Source of the DNA: Deltaproteobacteria bacterium
GTDB lineage: Bacteria; JADJOY01
Assembly (NCBI GenBank): GCA_016713535.1
Contig: JADJOY010000023.1
Location: 186,001 to 250,000 of the forward strand
DNA length: 64,000 nt
Direction of reading: 5' to 3'
The first letter of the stretch is position 1. Each line of letters opens with the position of its first letter. Under the pieces are notes generated by a model. It saw only the letters and a program-made list of their open reading frames with translations. It ran no database searches and was not told the DNA's origin. The translations under genes and the position numbers were made by a program. Shown one piece after another: positions 53,736 through 62,602 of this stretch.

Positions 53736-56492
53736 ATGTCGACACGATTCGCGAAGCGATCCGCGCTGATCGCGCTGCTGGCGCTGGTGTGTGGCGCCTC
53801 GGCCGTTCACGCGGAGACCTACCATTCGAAGCTGGTGCCGGTGGCGCCCGTGCCGGGCGATGCGAACCGGCTGGTGTTCACGGCGCGCCTGCTCGAGCTC
53901 GGCCTGCAGGCGAACGGCACCACGCGGCTCGAGGACGCGAGCTTCCTGAACGTGGGCTACGACGCCGGTGCGCGCTCGCTCACGATCGCGAACGGCGTCT
54001 TCGACGGCACGGACGTGGCCCTGCTGGGCGTGCCGCTCACCCAGCCGACGATCGGCCTCGCCGCCGCCACCGCGGCGGTGAGTCCGTCGACCGGCGCCTT
54101 CACCGTCCCCAACGAGTCGATCTCCTTCTCGGGCTGCATCCTGGGCGGCTGCATCACCGGGTACCAGAGCCTGAGCCTGCCCGGCACGCTCACCCTCACC
54201 GGCCCGCAGCCGCTCGGCCCGGTGTCGCTGCGCATCACCGCCGCGGTCCCGATCGATGTGACGCTCACGATCTACATCGGCCTCCCGCCGCCGCTCGAGA
54301 CCGTGACGGTGCAGGTCACGGGCACCCTCTACCTCGACCTCGTGAGCGAGGAGCCGGTGCTGCCGGACGGCGTGGTGCGGGGGAGCGTGGCGGTTCCGGG
54401 TAGCGAGGGTCCGCGCGGGATCGACGACGCGGGGGTCGGCATGTTCGGCTACGAGACGACCACCCGCGGCGGCGGTCGCTACACGATGCCGGCCTGGCCA
54501 TCGCAGCCCAACCCGTCGTGGCTGTACGCGGGCATGCAGTGCGGCTCCTCGTGGGCGGTCGGGCGCTCGGACCTCGTGGCGTGGAGCCCCACCGCGATCG
54601 ACTTCGGGACGACGTTCCTGCGCGGCGAGCCGGGGCACTTCCGGGCGCCCGAACCGATCCCCACGGGCGCGGGCGTCACCGAGGGAGTCGCCGCCGCGCA
54701 CCTGGATCGAGACCCGTACCTGGACCTCGCGGTCGCGGTGGACACCGGCGCTGCCAGCGACCGGATCCAGATCCTGCGCGGCACGGCCGCGGGAGGCTTC
54801 ACCTCCGGACCCAGCATCGACGCTCAGGGCAAGATCGCCGGCGAGCTGTTCGCGTCCGACGGTAACCAGGAAGCCGTCATCGCGTACGCGAACCCCACCC
54901 AGCACGCGATCTCGGTGCTGTTCGGCTACGAGCGCGGCAGCGGCTTCGCGGGTCCGTTCCACACCGCGGTGGGCGGCGTCCCCAGGAACTTCCGCGCAGC
55001 GAACATCACCCGCGCCGTGGGGCCGGACCTGTTCGTGGTGGTTGCGGGCGAGGGCAGCGGTGACGCGCTGGTGCGAGTCCCATCGGTGAGCCCGGGCGTG
55101 TGGGGTGCGCCGCAGGTGCTCTACACGGCGGAGGCGGCGCTCGACGCCATCGAGGTCGCCGACTTCAGCGGCGACGGCTTCGACGATCTGGTGATCGGCG
55201 ACGCAGCGTCCGCGGCGTGCCTCTCCTTCGTGTCCTCCGGCGCGGACGCGTTCGCCGCTCCCTCACCGGTGGCCTGCGCCGGGTCGCCGGTCGGTGCCGA
55301 CCGCATGGACGTCGACGGCGATGGCGACGCGGACGTCGTGGGGGTGAGCGCCGCGGGCGGGCTCTCCGTGCTGCGATCGGACGCGCACGGGCTGGCGCCC
55401 ACGGCGGCCGCGCTGGGCGGAACGTTCGCCGCGGTCCGCCACGCGGAGTGGATGATCGTGCCGAGCCACGTGATGGTCGCGGCGTCCGGGAGCGACGCCA
55501 CCGCACGCATCATCACCGACGACGGCGCCGGCGGGTGGACGCAAGCGGCCACGCTGACGTCGACCTCGAACACCGACCAGGTGGGCTCGATCGCGGTCGG
55601 CGACTTCGACCGCGACGGCTTCGACGACGTCGTGGGGACGACCTCGAGCGACCACGTGACCTTGTGGCGGAACGCGCTCGTCCCCGCGGACGGCGACGGC
55701 GACGGGCTCGACGACGTTCGCGAGCTCAGCCTCGGGACGCGCTGCGACTCGCGCGACTCCGACGCCGACGGCGCGATCGACGGCAGCGACTCCTGCCCGT
55801 CCGTCGCGAACCCGACGCAGACCGACACCGACCGCGACGGCGTCGGCGACGCGTGCGACGACTGCCCGACGACGTCCAACGCTGACCAGGTGGACACCGA
55901 CCACGACGGGATCGGTGACGCCTGCGAGCCGCCGCTTCGCGCCGGGCACCTCACGCCGCGCACCGGCGGAACCAGCTCGATCGCGCTCAACCTGCTCAGC
56001 TACGCGACCGGCACGTTCGACAACAAGACCAGCGTGATCCAGCCCGGCGGGACACTCGACGTGACCTTCGACGCGCGCACCAGCGAGCTCACCCTCCAGG
56101 CGCTCTCGATCGCGGGCAGCGACGTGAGCTTCTTTCCGGTGCTCAGGATCCCGATGACCGGGATCCAGCAGAGCCTGAGCGTCCAGGGCCACGGCCCGAT
56201 CGATCCCGCCACCGGGGCGTTCTCCATCACGGTCGGCTCGCGGTTCACCGCGACCTCCGCCGGCACTCCGGTCGCGATCCAGCGCTCCGCGGTGGTGAAC
56301 GGGATCTTCCAGGATCAGGGCACGAACGGCGATGGCAGCGGCCGCTTCACGATCCGCAACACGACGTTCTCGATCTCGGACCCGGTGCTCACCTCTGGCC
56401 CCTACGCGTCGTTCCAGTTCGTGCTGAGCGTCACGCCGGCGCTCGACTTCGCGTCGCCGGGGGCGACGACCGCGACGCGCAAGGGCAAGTGA
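53736..56492 (+). CDS. Large secreted protein with FG-GAP/VCBS and thrombospondin type 3 repeats
   Basis: 918 aa from ATG 53736, chosen because a signal peptide (RSALIALLALVCGASAVHA) begins there. The N-terminal beta-rich region is followed by several FG-GAP/VCBS blades of the type VEVADFSGDGFDDLVIGD-like, for example AIEVADFSGDGFDDLVIGDA and IAVGDFDRDGFDDVVGTTSS. A calcium-binding thrombospondin type 3 stretch (DSCPSVANPTQTDTDRDGVG, then DACDDCPTTSN) follows, and a C-terminal beta domain resembles the N-terminal one (LTPRTGGTSS... as against YHSKLVPVAP). It is probably an outer-surface adhesin-like protein. Function unknown. Confidence 0.8.
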   Translation: MSTRFAKRSALIALLALVCGASAVHAETYHSKLVPVAPVPGDANRLVFTARLLELGLQANGTTRLEDASFLNVGYDAGARSLTIANGVFDGTDVALLGVPLTQPTIGLAAATAAVSPSTGAFTVPNESISFSGCILGGCITGYQSLSLPGTLTLTGPQPLGPVSLRITAAVPIDVTLTIYIGLPPPLETVTVQVTGTLYLDLVSEEPVLPDGVVRGSVAVPGSEGPRGIDDAGVGMFGYETTTRGGGRYTMPAWPSQPNPSWLYAGMQCGSSWAVGRSDLVAWSPTAIDFGTTFLRGEPGHFRAPEPIPTGAGVTEGVAAAHLDRDPYLDLAVAVDTGAASDRIQILRGTAAGGFTSGPSIDAQGKIAGELFASDGNQEAVIAYANPTQHAISVLFGYERGSGFAGPFHTAVGGVPRNFRAANITRAVGPDLFVVVAGEGSGDALVRVPSVSPGVWGAPQVLYTAEAALDAIEVADFSGDGFDDLVIGDAASAACLSFVSSGADAFAAPSPVACAGSPVGADRMDVDGDGDADVVGVSAAGGLSVLRSDAHGLAPTAAALGGTFAAVRHAEWMIVPSHVMVAASGSDATARIITDDGAGGWTQAATLTSTSNTDQVGSIAVGDFDRDGFDDVVGTTSSDHVTLWRNALVPADGDGDGLDDVRELSLGTRCDSRDSDADGAIDGSDSCPSVANPTQTDTDRDGVGDACDDCPTTSNADQVDTDHDGIGDACEPPLRAGHLTPRTGGTSSIALNLLSYATGTFDNKTSVIQPGGTLDVTFDARTSELTLQALSIAGSDVSFFPVLRIPMTGIQQSLSVQGHGPIDPATGAFSITVGSRFTATSAGTPVAIQRSAVVNGIFQDQGTNGDGSGRFTIRNTTFSISDPVLTSGPYASFQFVLSVTPALDFASPGATTATRKGK

Positions 56493-56872
56493 TGGAGATC
56501 GAGCTCGACCACGTGATGGTGCCGGCGCGACGCAAGGTCGACGCGGCACGCACGCTCGCCACCCTGCTCGGGGTGCCGTGGTCGGAGAGCGGCGTGGGGC
56601 CGTTCGCGCCCGTGTTCGTGAACGAGGGGCTGACGCTCGACTTCGACGAGTGGCCCGAGCCCATCCCTCGGGTCCACTTCTGCTTCCGCGTGAGCGAGGC
56701 GGACTTCGACGCGATCCTGGAGCGGATCCGGGCCGCGGGGATCCCGTACCGGAGCGTTGTGCACGGGCCGGTCGACTTCGCGGTCGACACCGCGCACGGC
56801 GGGCGGATCGTCTACTGGAGCGAGCCTGACGGGCACGTGTGGGAGATGCTCACCGAGAGCTACGCCCGCTAG
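56492..56872 (+). CDS. VOC (glyoxalase/dioxygenase-like) family protein
   Basis: 126 aa from ATG 56492, which overlaps the preceding stop (TGATG). It begins MEIELDHVMVPARRKVDAAR, then LLGVPWSESG, FDEWPEPIPRVHFCFRVSEA and IVYWSEPDGHVWEMLT, the betaalpha-betabetabeta pattern of vicinal-oxygen-chelate proteins. The HVMVPA His and the C-terminal Glu of WEML fit metal ligands. The substrate cannot be predicted. Coupling to the large secreted protein is probably incidental. Confidence 0.8.
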   Translation: MEIELDHVMVPARRKVDAARTLATLLGVPWSESGVGPFAPVFVNEGLTLDFDEWPEPIPRVHFCFRVSEADFDAILERIRAAGIPYRSVVHGPVDFAVDTAHGGRIVYWSEPDGHVWEMLTESYAR

Positions 56873-56909
56873 CCCGCGTGACGTAGGGCTGCGCGCGCCG
56901 CGACCGCGC

Positions 56910-56945
56910 GCGATCGGGGAGGGGCACGCGTCGCGTGCCCGGCGA
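56910..56945. repeat. Dispersed palindromic repeat in reverse orientation
   Basis: The palindrome GGGCACGCGTCGCGTGCCC is at 56922-56940, flanked by GGAGG on the left and GGCGATAC on the right, i.e. the reverse complement of the unit at 6487 and 49691. It lies in the convergent gap 56873-57320, which also holds the elements at 57083 and 57262. Confidence 0.75.
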
Positions 56946-57082
56946 TACGACCGAACCAACGCACCCTTTCGACCGCCGATCCCTGAACCCCACAGGGTTT
57001 CGCGCGCCCGTCCGGCCGGCCTGCGCCACGAGTCGATTCGTCACCCGGCGCGTCGCAGCGAGCCTGCGAAGAAATCGAGCAA

Positions 57083-57165
57083 GGCGCGAAGCGCCGCGGG
57101 GGGCGGAGCCCCCCGCGCTACGAAAACCAATCGTAGCGACGGGGGTTCCATCCCCCGTCGCTGGG
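57083..57165. repeat. Compound three-hairpin element, copy 2
   Basis: CGCGGGGGGC/GCCCCCCGCG with loop GGA (57095-57117), CGCTACGA/TCGTAGCG with loop AAACCAA (about 57115-57137), and GCGACGGGGG/CCCCCGTCGC with loop TTCCAT (to about 57161). Compared with 41055 the stems are nearly identical while the middle loop differs in sequence and length. Located between convergent VOC and flavoprotein genes. Confidence 0.75.
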
Positions 57166-57261
57166 CCCGTCGCAGAGCGACGGCGGCGAGCCAGGCGAGC
57201 CGACTCGGGTGGACCCGCCGGAATCCGCGGCGACGAAGCGCCGCGGCTCCAGCCGGCGGGC

Positions 57262-57282
57262 GGGGGGCTGGAACAGCCCCCC
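57262..57282. terminator. GC-rich hairpin (family A), reverse copy
   Basis: GGGGGGCTG/CAGCCCCCC with loop GAA, the reverse complement of 3715-3735, about 40 nt past the stop of the minus-strand flavoprotein gene. It probably serves as a 3' end for that gene. Confidence 0.55.
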
Positions 57283-57320
57283 GAACAACACAGCCGACTT
57301 CGACCGACCGCCGGCGGCGG

Positions 57321-58727
57321 TCAGTCGAAGTAGTCGCCGCTCGCGGCCACTCCCTGGAAGTCCTCGATGCGGCCGAGGACCGTGTGCGCGGCGCGCTGAC
57401 CCATGGTCACCGAGTGGTCCATGTTGTTGTAGCGGAAGAGTCCCTGGCGTCCGATCACCAGCAGGTTCTCGTAGCTGCCCAGGTGCTCTTGCAGCGCCTT
57501 CAGGTGCTCGCGGTAGCCGATCTCGTACACCGGGTAACCCTGCGGCTCGCGGTGCACGAAGGTGTCGACCGCGTCCTTCTTCTTCATGAAGCCCATGTCG
57601 GCGAGCTCGGTGATGACGCGCTCGCCGAGCCACTGGTCGTCGGCGCTCCAGATCTCGTCGCCCAGGATGCACGTGATCTCGGCGCACACCGCCGTGTGCC
57701 CCTCGGGTGCGTTGTCGTGGCTGAAGTTCTTGGCCTCGCTGATGCGGTTCAAGAGCCGCGACTTCTCCGGGATGTAGATCCAGTGATCGTCGGTCAGGCA
57801 TTCCTTCTTCAGCACCACGTACACGAACACCAGGCTGCGGTGCTGGAGCTTGGCGGCGTGCGCGAGGATCTCCGCCGGCGGCGCCGGGTCGAGGAGATCG
57901 AGCAGCGCCTGCGGCGGGATCGAGCTGATGACGTGCCCGGGCGTGTCGACCTCGCGCAGGTCGCCGTTCTGGTACGCGATCGAGGTGACGCGCTTGCCGT
58001 CGGTCTTCACCTTCTCGAGCCGGACGCCGGTGACGACCTTGCCGCCCGAGCCCTCCACCTGCTCCCGATAGCGCCCGCAGATGGCGCCCACGCCGCCGTG
58101 CTTCGGGTACGAGAACGACGACACGTAGGTGCGCGGCTGCGGTTTCTGCTTGGGCTGTAGCGTTTTCTTGATGACGTCGCCGAGGCTCAGGAGGCTGATG
58201 CGCTGGCTCGCCCAGTCGGACGAGATCTGCTTGCACGGCAGGCCCCACGTCTTCTCCGTGTAGACGTCGAAGAAGATCGTGTAGAGCGTCTTGCCGAAGC
58301 GGTGCGTGACCCAGTCCTCGAACGAGTTGTCGGGCTTGGGGTTGAGCCGCTGCCTCACGCGCGCGGTCACGTAGTCGACGAGGATCTTGAGCAAGATCGT
58401 GCGCGGGAGCTGCATGAGCACGTTTTCCACCCGGAGCGGGTAGAAGAAGAACCGGTTCATCATCCAGATCCGGCTCTTGCGCTTGTTCTCGACGAGGTTC
58501 TCGCCCATCAGGTCGTGGAAGTGCTGCACCACGCCCGGCTCGCCGTGGAAGCGGTGTGGCCCGAGGTCCACGGTGTAGCCGTTGCGATGCAGGCTCTTGG
58601 CGAGCCCGCCGACCACCGGGTCGCGCTCCAGCACCGTGACGTCCACCGCCGAACGCGCCAGCTCGGCGGCCGAGCTCATCCCGGCGAGCCCAGCACCGAG
58701 CACGGTGACCTTGCGATGATTCGACAT
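57321..58727 (-). CDS. FAD-dependent UDP-galactopyranose-mutase-like oxidoreductase
   Basis: 468 aa. The N-terminal dinucleotide fold VTVLGAGLAGMSSAAELARS has GxGxxG, then LERDPVVGGLAKS and the conserved DLGPHRFHGEPGVVQHF. There is a large substrate region and a C-terminal FAD motif LLVIGRQGLFRYNNMDHSVT. This is the GLF/protoporphyrinogen-oxidase-like amine-oxidase superfamily. It likely acts on a nucleotide sugar for surface polysaccharide, judging from the Wzz- and Wza-like genes that lie directly upstream on the same strand. Exact reaction not determined. Confidence 0.8.
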   Translation of the reverse strand: MSNHRKVTVLGAGLAGMSSAAELARSAVDVTVLERDPVVGGLAKSLHRNGYTVDLGPHRFHGEPGVVQHFHDLMGENLVENKRKSRIWMMNRFFFYPLRVENVLMQLPRTILLKILVDYVTARVRQRLNPKPDNSFEDWVTHRFGKTLYTIFFDVYTEKTWGLPCKQISSDWASQRISLLSLGDVIKKTLQPKQKPQPRTYVSSFSYPKHGGVGAICGRYREQVEGSGGKVVTGVRLEKVKTDGKRVTSIAYQNGDLREVDTPGHVISSIPPQALLDLLDPAPPAEILAHAAKLQHRSLVFVYVVLKKECLTDDHWIYIPEKSRLLNRISEAKNFSHDNAPEGHTAVCAEITCILGDEIWSADDQWLGERVITELADMGFMKKKDAVDTFVHREPQGYPVYEIGYREHLKALQEHLGSYENLLVIGRQGLFRYNNMDHSVTMGQRAAHTVLGRIEDFQGVAASGDYFD

Positions 58728-58760
58728 CCGTTTTGACCTTCGAAAGACGGCGAACGACGG

Positions 58761-60812
58761 TCAGGCTGCGCGGTTGAGGACGATCCGGGCGGCCACGGGC
58801 TCGATGCGATCGAGCTCGCGGGCCGCGGTATCGACCTCGGCCTGGGTGGTCCGATCGGCTTCGGCCACCAGCAGAACGAGGTCCGAGTAGCGCGCCAGCA
58901 CCTGAGCGAAGGCGGACTGGGTGACCGGCGGGAGGTCGAGCACGATCAGGTCGTGCGTCGAGCCCACCGCCGCGAACGCGGCCTGGATGCGGTCCGGCCG
59001 GATCAACGTATGGGAACCGACGTGCGCGCCCGCGGAGAGGACGCTCGCGCCGGGGATGGGGCTCGGCTGCTCGAGGGACTGGAGCGACGCGTTGCCGCTC
59101 ACCCACTCGACCAGCCCGGCCTTCGCGTCGACGCCGAGCTCGCGCGCCAGCACCGGCTCGCCGGGGTGGGCGTCGATCACGAGCACGCGGCGACCGGCGG
59201 CGGCCGCCGCGCGGGTCAAGCCGATCGCCACGGTGGTGGCACCCTCGCCGCCCGCGCAGCCGGTCACGGACACGATCTGGCAGCCACCGAAGCTCGGCAT
59301 GCGCCGCGAGCGCTCGAGCTCGACCAGCGCCGCGACGCGCGCGAAGCCCGCCGCGCTGGCGGCGGCGAGGTCGCCGTTGGCCGCGCCGCCCGGGCGCGTG
59401 AGCCCGGGCGCCACCGGCAGGGCCTCGCCGAGCGGGATCGGCGACCGGGCCAGCTCGCGGGCGCCGTGGACCGTCGAGTCGAGGGCCGCGGACGCGAAGG
59501 CGCCAGTGAGGCCGAGCACCAACCCGACCGCGAGGGCGAGCAACGTGTAGAGCTGCGTGTCCGGGAAGCTCGGATCGCGCGGGACCTCCGCCGCGTCCAC
59601 CACGCGCACGTTGTTGCGCTTGATGTTGGAGACGATCCTGGCTTCGATCACCTTCCCCGAGACCTGCTCGAAGAGCTGGCGGCGGGCGGCGGCCTCGTCC
59701 GAGAGCAGGTGCGCCTGGGAGGCGCGCGCGCTCTTCGCGCGGGTGGCCTGGCGCGCCAGCTCGACCTCGGCGGCGATCGCCTGCTCGCGCTCGAGCGCGG
59801 TCTGGTGCTCGATCTCGAGCCCGTCGATGACGCGCTGGACTTCCTCACCGATGCGCTTCTCGAGCTCGTCGAGCTGCGCCTTCACCTGCAGCATCCGGGG
59901 GTGCCGGTCGCGGTAGCGCTGGGCGAGGTCCGCCTGCTCCGCCTTGAGCTGCAGGTAGGTCTGGCGCAGCTTCGCGACCACCGGGCTCGCGAGGGCATCG
60001 GGCAGGCTCTCCACCCTGGAGGGCTCGGCCGCGTAGCGCTTCGCCTGCTCGGAGCGCTTCTCGACCTGGATCCGGTTCACCTGCGCCTGGGTCTGCGCGG
60101 ACTCGAGCTCGGCCAGGTGCCTCATGTCCTCGCCCGCTGGCGCGTCGAGGTTCACGAGCCCGTGCAGCTCCTTGTACTCCTCGCCCTCGCGCAGGCTCTG
60201 GTTCAGGTCCGCGCGCAGCTTGTCGAGCTCGGGGGCGAGATTCGCGACGTCGTCGCGGAACTTGGCTCGGACGTCGTCGAGGTTGCCGCGCACGTAGTTG
60301 TCGACCACCGCGTTCGCGAGGTCGGCCGCGCACTTGGGGTCCTCGTGCTCGACCGCCACCTCGGAGAGCTTGCTGGTGGCGTCGCCCTTCACCGAGAGCG
60401 CGTCGTCGAGAGCGGCGACGGGGTCGGCGCCCGCGAGCTTGCAGCGCTCCCACAGCTCGCTCTGCGTGACGATGTCCTTCAGGTTCGAGCGGCTCTGAAT
60501 CAGGTTGCGCTCGGTCGTGTAGAACTGGGCGCGCGAGGAGAGGTCCTGCGTGCCGGCGGTGACGAGCTCGCTGGTGAAGGTGCCAACGCTGACGTCGGAG
60601 GTCTCCATCAGCACCGTCGCCTTGGCCGTGTACTTCTTGGGCGAGACCAGGCAGAAGGTCACCACCAGCGCGGGCACCAGCAGCGTGAAGCCGGCGATCC
60701 ACTTCCAGCGCCTCGCCAGCACCGCGAGGTAGTCGGTGAGGTGGACCTCGGGGCCCGGCGCGTGCGCGGCGCCGTTCGCCGCCGCGTTCGGGGAGTCGCT
60801 CGAGAACGCCAT
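58761..60812 (-). CDS. Wzz/GumC-type polysaccharide co-polymerase with degenerate BY-kinase domain
   Basis: 683 aa. Wzz N-domain with a first membrane helix (about residues 38-58), GNVR-like coiled-coil region LKAEQADLAQRYRDRHPRML, and a second helix near 425-447 (LYTLLALAVGLVLGLTGAF). The C-terminal BY-kinase-like domain has Walker A as TGCAGGEGATT, so the Lys and Ser of GEGKS are Ala and Thr. Walker A' reads VIDAHPGEP, and there is no C-terminal Tyr cluster. It probably controls chain length without kinase activity. Its ATG overlaps the stop of the Wza-like gene by one base. Confidence 0.85.
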   Translation of the reverse strand: MAFSSDSPNAAANGAAHAPGPEVHLTDYLAVLARRWKWIAGFTLLVPALVVTFCLVSPKKYTAKATVLMETSDVSVGTFTSELVTAGTQDLSSRAQFYTTERNLIQSRSNLKDIVTQSELWERCKLAGADPVAALDDALSVKGDATSKLSEVAVEHEDPKCAADLANAVVDNYVRGNLDDVRAKFRDDVANLAPELDKLRADLNQSLREGEEYKELHGLVNLDAPAGEDMRHLAELESAQTQAQVNRIQVEKRSEQAKRYAAEPSRVESLPDALASPVVAKLRQTYLQLKAEQADLAQRYRDRHPRMLQVKAQLDELEKRIGEEVQRVIDGLEIEHQTALEREQAIAAEVELARQATRAKSARASQAHLLSDEAAARRQLFEQVSGKVIEARIVSNIKRNNVRVVDAAEVPRDPSFPDTQLYTLLALAVGLVLGLTGAFASAALDSTVHGARELARSPIPLGEALPVAPGLTRPGGAANGDLAAASAAGFARVAALVELERSRRMPSFGGCQIVSVTGCAGGEGATTVAIGLTRAAAAAGRRVLVIDAHPGEPVLARELGVDAKAGLVEWVSGNASLQSLEQPSPIPGASVLSAGAHVGSHTLIRPDRIQAAFAAVGSTHDLIVLDLPPVTQSAFAQVLARYSDLVLLVAEADRTTQAEVDTAARELDRIEPVAARIVLNRAA

Positions 60813-61978
60813 CAGAACAGCCGCTCCGGCACGTTGATGACGTCACCCGACTCGAGCGGGATGTCGAGGTCGATGCGGCCGTCGTCGATGATCTCGTTCA
60901 CGTCCACGCGGATGATGCGCTTGCCGGCCGAGTCCGAGCGGATGATCTGGACGTCGCCCTTGTTGGCGAGCGGCGTGAAGCCGCCGGCGCGGCTCAGCAC
61001 CTCCATCAGCGTGTTGCGATGGGTGAGCTTGAACGGGCCGGGACGCGGCACCTCGCCGAGGATGTGGACCATGCGGCTGCGGTACTCGCGCAGGAACACC
61101 GTCACCTGCGGTGCCACGTAGTAGTCGTCGAGCTTCTCGAGCAGCGTGTCGCGGAACTCGTCCACCGAGAGCCCCGCCGCGGTGAGCGTGCCCGCGAACG
61201 GGAAGTCGACGGTGCCGCGCGGCGAGACGCGCATCGTCACGTGCTGGAGCTCGGGCTCGCCGAGCAGCGAGACGTCGAGCAGGTCCTCGACGCCGATGCG
61301 GTACTCCGGATCGAGCAGCTCGTCGCTGGCGGCGTCGGCGGGGTCCCGCGGCTCACCGCCGCCGCGCCGCGGCGGCTCGATCACGTAGGGTGCGCGCGCG
61401 GACGCCGTGGCTCGGCCGGGCGTCGTGACGGAGGGCGCCGGCGCGCTCGGCGCCGCGGCGACGAGGCTCCCGTCGCGCTCGTCCGCCGCGAGCTCGGCGC
61501 TCGGTGCGGCCGTGGCACGCGACGACACGTAGGTCGGCAGCTCGGCGGTGCTGGTTCGCTCGACGGGCGGAACTTCGAGCACCGGCACACGGCTCACGTC
61601 GCCGTCGGTGGTGGGCGAGGTCTCGGCCGCCTCGGCGTCGGTCTCGGCGAGGCTCGCGACGTGGATCTCGGGCTGCGCGGCCGGCGCCGGCGCGAGTGGC
61701 TCGGAGCGCACCGGCACCGCGGGTGGGATCGCCGCCGCGGTCTCGACCGGCGCCGGCTGGGCCGCCGTGGCGGCGCCGCCCTCTTCCTCACCGGTGTCGG
61801 GCTTGATCGAGATCGTCCAGCGCGAGCTCGGCTCCGACGCCCACGTGTCGCCCCCGCCGTGGCGCGGCGAGCTGGCGGGCGCGGCGCCCTGCGGCATCAG
61901 CTCCAGCGCACATCCGGCGCCCCCCGCCGCGGCGGCGAGCAGCAGTGAGCCGGCGGCGGCACGAACGAGGCGGCGCAT
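60812..61978 (-). CDS. Wza-like polysaccharide export lipoprotein
   Basis: 388 aa from ATG 61978, where the lipoprotein signal starts (GSLLLAAAAGGAGC). A long Ala/Pro/Glu-rich linker of about 190 residues is followed by the Poly_export domain: YRIGVEDLLDVSLLGEPELQ, VSPRGTVDFPFAGTLTAAGL, then SLBB-type VHILGEVPRPGPFKLTHRNT with LMEVLSRAGGFTPLA and IPLESGDVINVPERLF. It forms the outer-membrane export channel for capsule or EPS. The long frame to 62512 is spurious. Operon with the Wzz-like gene. Confidence 0.88.
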   Translation of the reverse strand: MRRLVRAAAGSLLLAAAAGGAGCALELMPQGAAPASSPRHGGGDTWASEPSSRWTISIKPDTGEEEGGAATAAQPAPVETAAAIPPAVPVRSEPLAPAPAAQPEIHVASLAETDAEAAETSPTTDGDVSRVPVLEVPPVERTSTAELPTYVSSRATAAPSAELAADERDGSLVAAAPSAPAPSVTTPGRATASARAPYVIEPPRRGGGEPRDPADAASDELLDPEYRIGVEDLLDVSLLGEPELQHVTMRVSPRGTVDFPFAGTLTAAGLSVDEFRDTLLEKLDDYYVAPQVTVFLREYRSRMVHILGEVPRPGPFKLTHRNTLMEVLSRAGGFTPLANKGDVQIIRSDSAGKRIIRVDVNEIIDDGRIDLDIPLESGDVINVPERLF

Positions 61979-62103
61979 GGAGGTGCGCGAGGTCAGGGAC
62001 GTGGGCACAGTTGGAGCCTGGCGCGACGACACGGCGAGTCGGCGATACGGGAGGGAGCGACGGAGGGCACGGCGGGCGAATGGCTCGGTGTCCGGTCGTT
62101 CCC

Positions 62104-62538
62104 TCACTCCTGGACGATCCAGGTCGAGTAACCGAGCGACTGCAGCGTCGCGGCGATCGCGTCCGCGCTGTCGCGGTCCCCGAACGGACCGACACGCACC
62201 TGGAAATACGTCTTCCCCGAAGCCGGGGCGGTCCGAACGTACGAGGGGAACCCGCGATCGGCGAGGCCCTGCGCGGCGTCGCGCGCGGCGCGCTCGTTGA
62301 CGATGCTCGACACCTGCACCGAGAACTTCGCCTCGACGCCCTGCGGAGCCGGGGCGGGCGGCGGCGCCATCGGCTCGACCGGGGCCGTGGCCGGCGGCGC
62401 GGCGGCCTCCATCGGCGCACCCGCCGGAGGGGCACTCGACGCGGGCGTTGCAGCGTCGTCCGAGCCCACGGAGAGCGCGCACCCGGTGGCCAACGAGAGG
62501 GCCAAGGTGCATCCGGCGAAGTAGCGGCGCGGCTTCAC
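62104..62538 (-). CDS. SPOR domain lipoprotein
   Basis: 144 aa from GTG 62538; the signal FAGCTLALSLATGC ends in a lipobox, so the longer frame to 62601 is not needed. A Pro/Ala-rich linker leads to a C-terminal SPOR domain: EAKFSVQVSSIVNERAARDA, YFQVRVGPFGDRDSADAIAA and LGYSTWIV. SPOR domains bind denuded glycan strands of septal peptidoglycan. It precedes the polysaccharide export genes on the same strand, 125 bp away. Confidence 0.8.
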   Translation of the reverse strand: MKPRRYFAGCTLALSLATGCALSVGSDDAATPASSAPPAGAPMEAAAPPATAPVEPMAPPPAPAPQGVEAKFSVQVSSIVNERAARDAAQGLADRGFPSYVRTAPASGKTYFQVRVGPFGDRDSADAIAATLQSLGYSTWIVQE

Positions 62539-62602
62539 GTTTTGTGGGGTTCCCGAAAAGGCGGCGGCACTATAGCCCGATCGAGCGGAGGCTGAAAACA
62601 CG

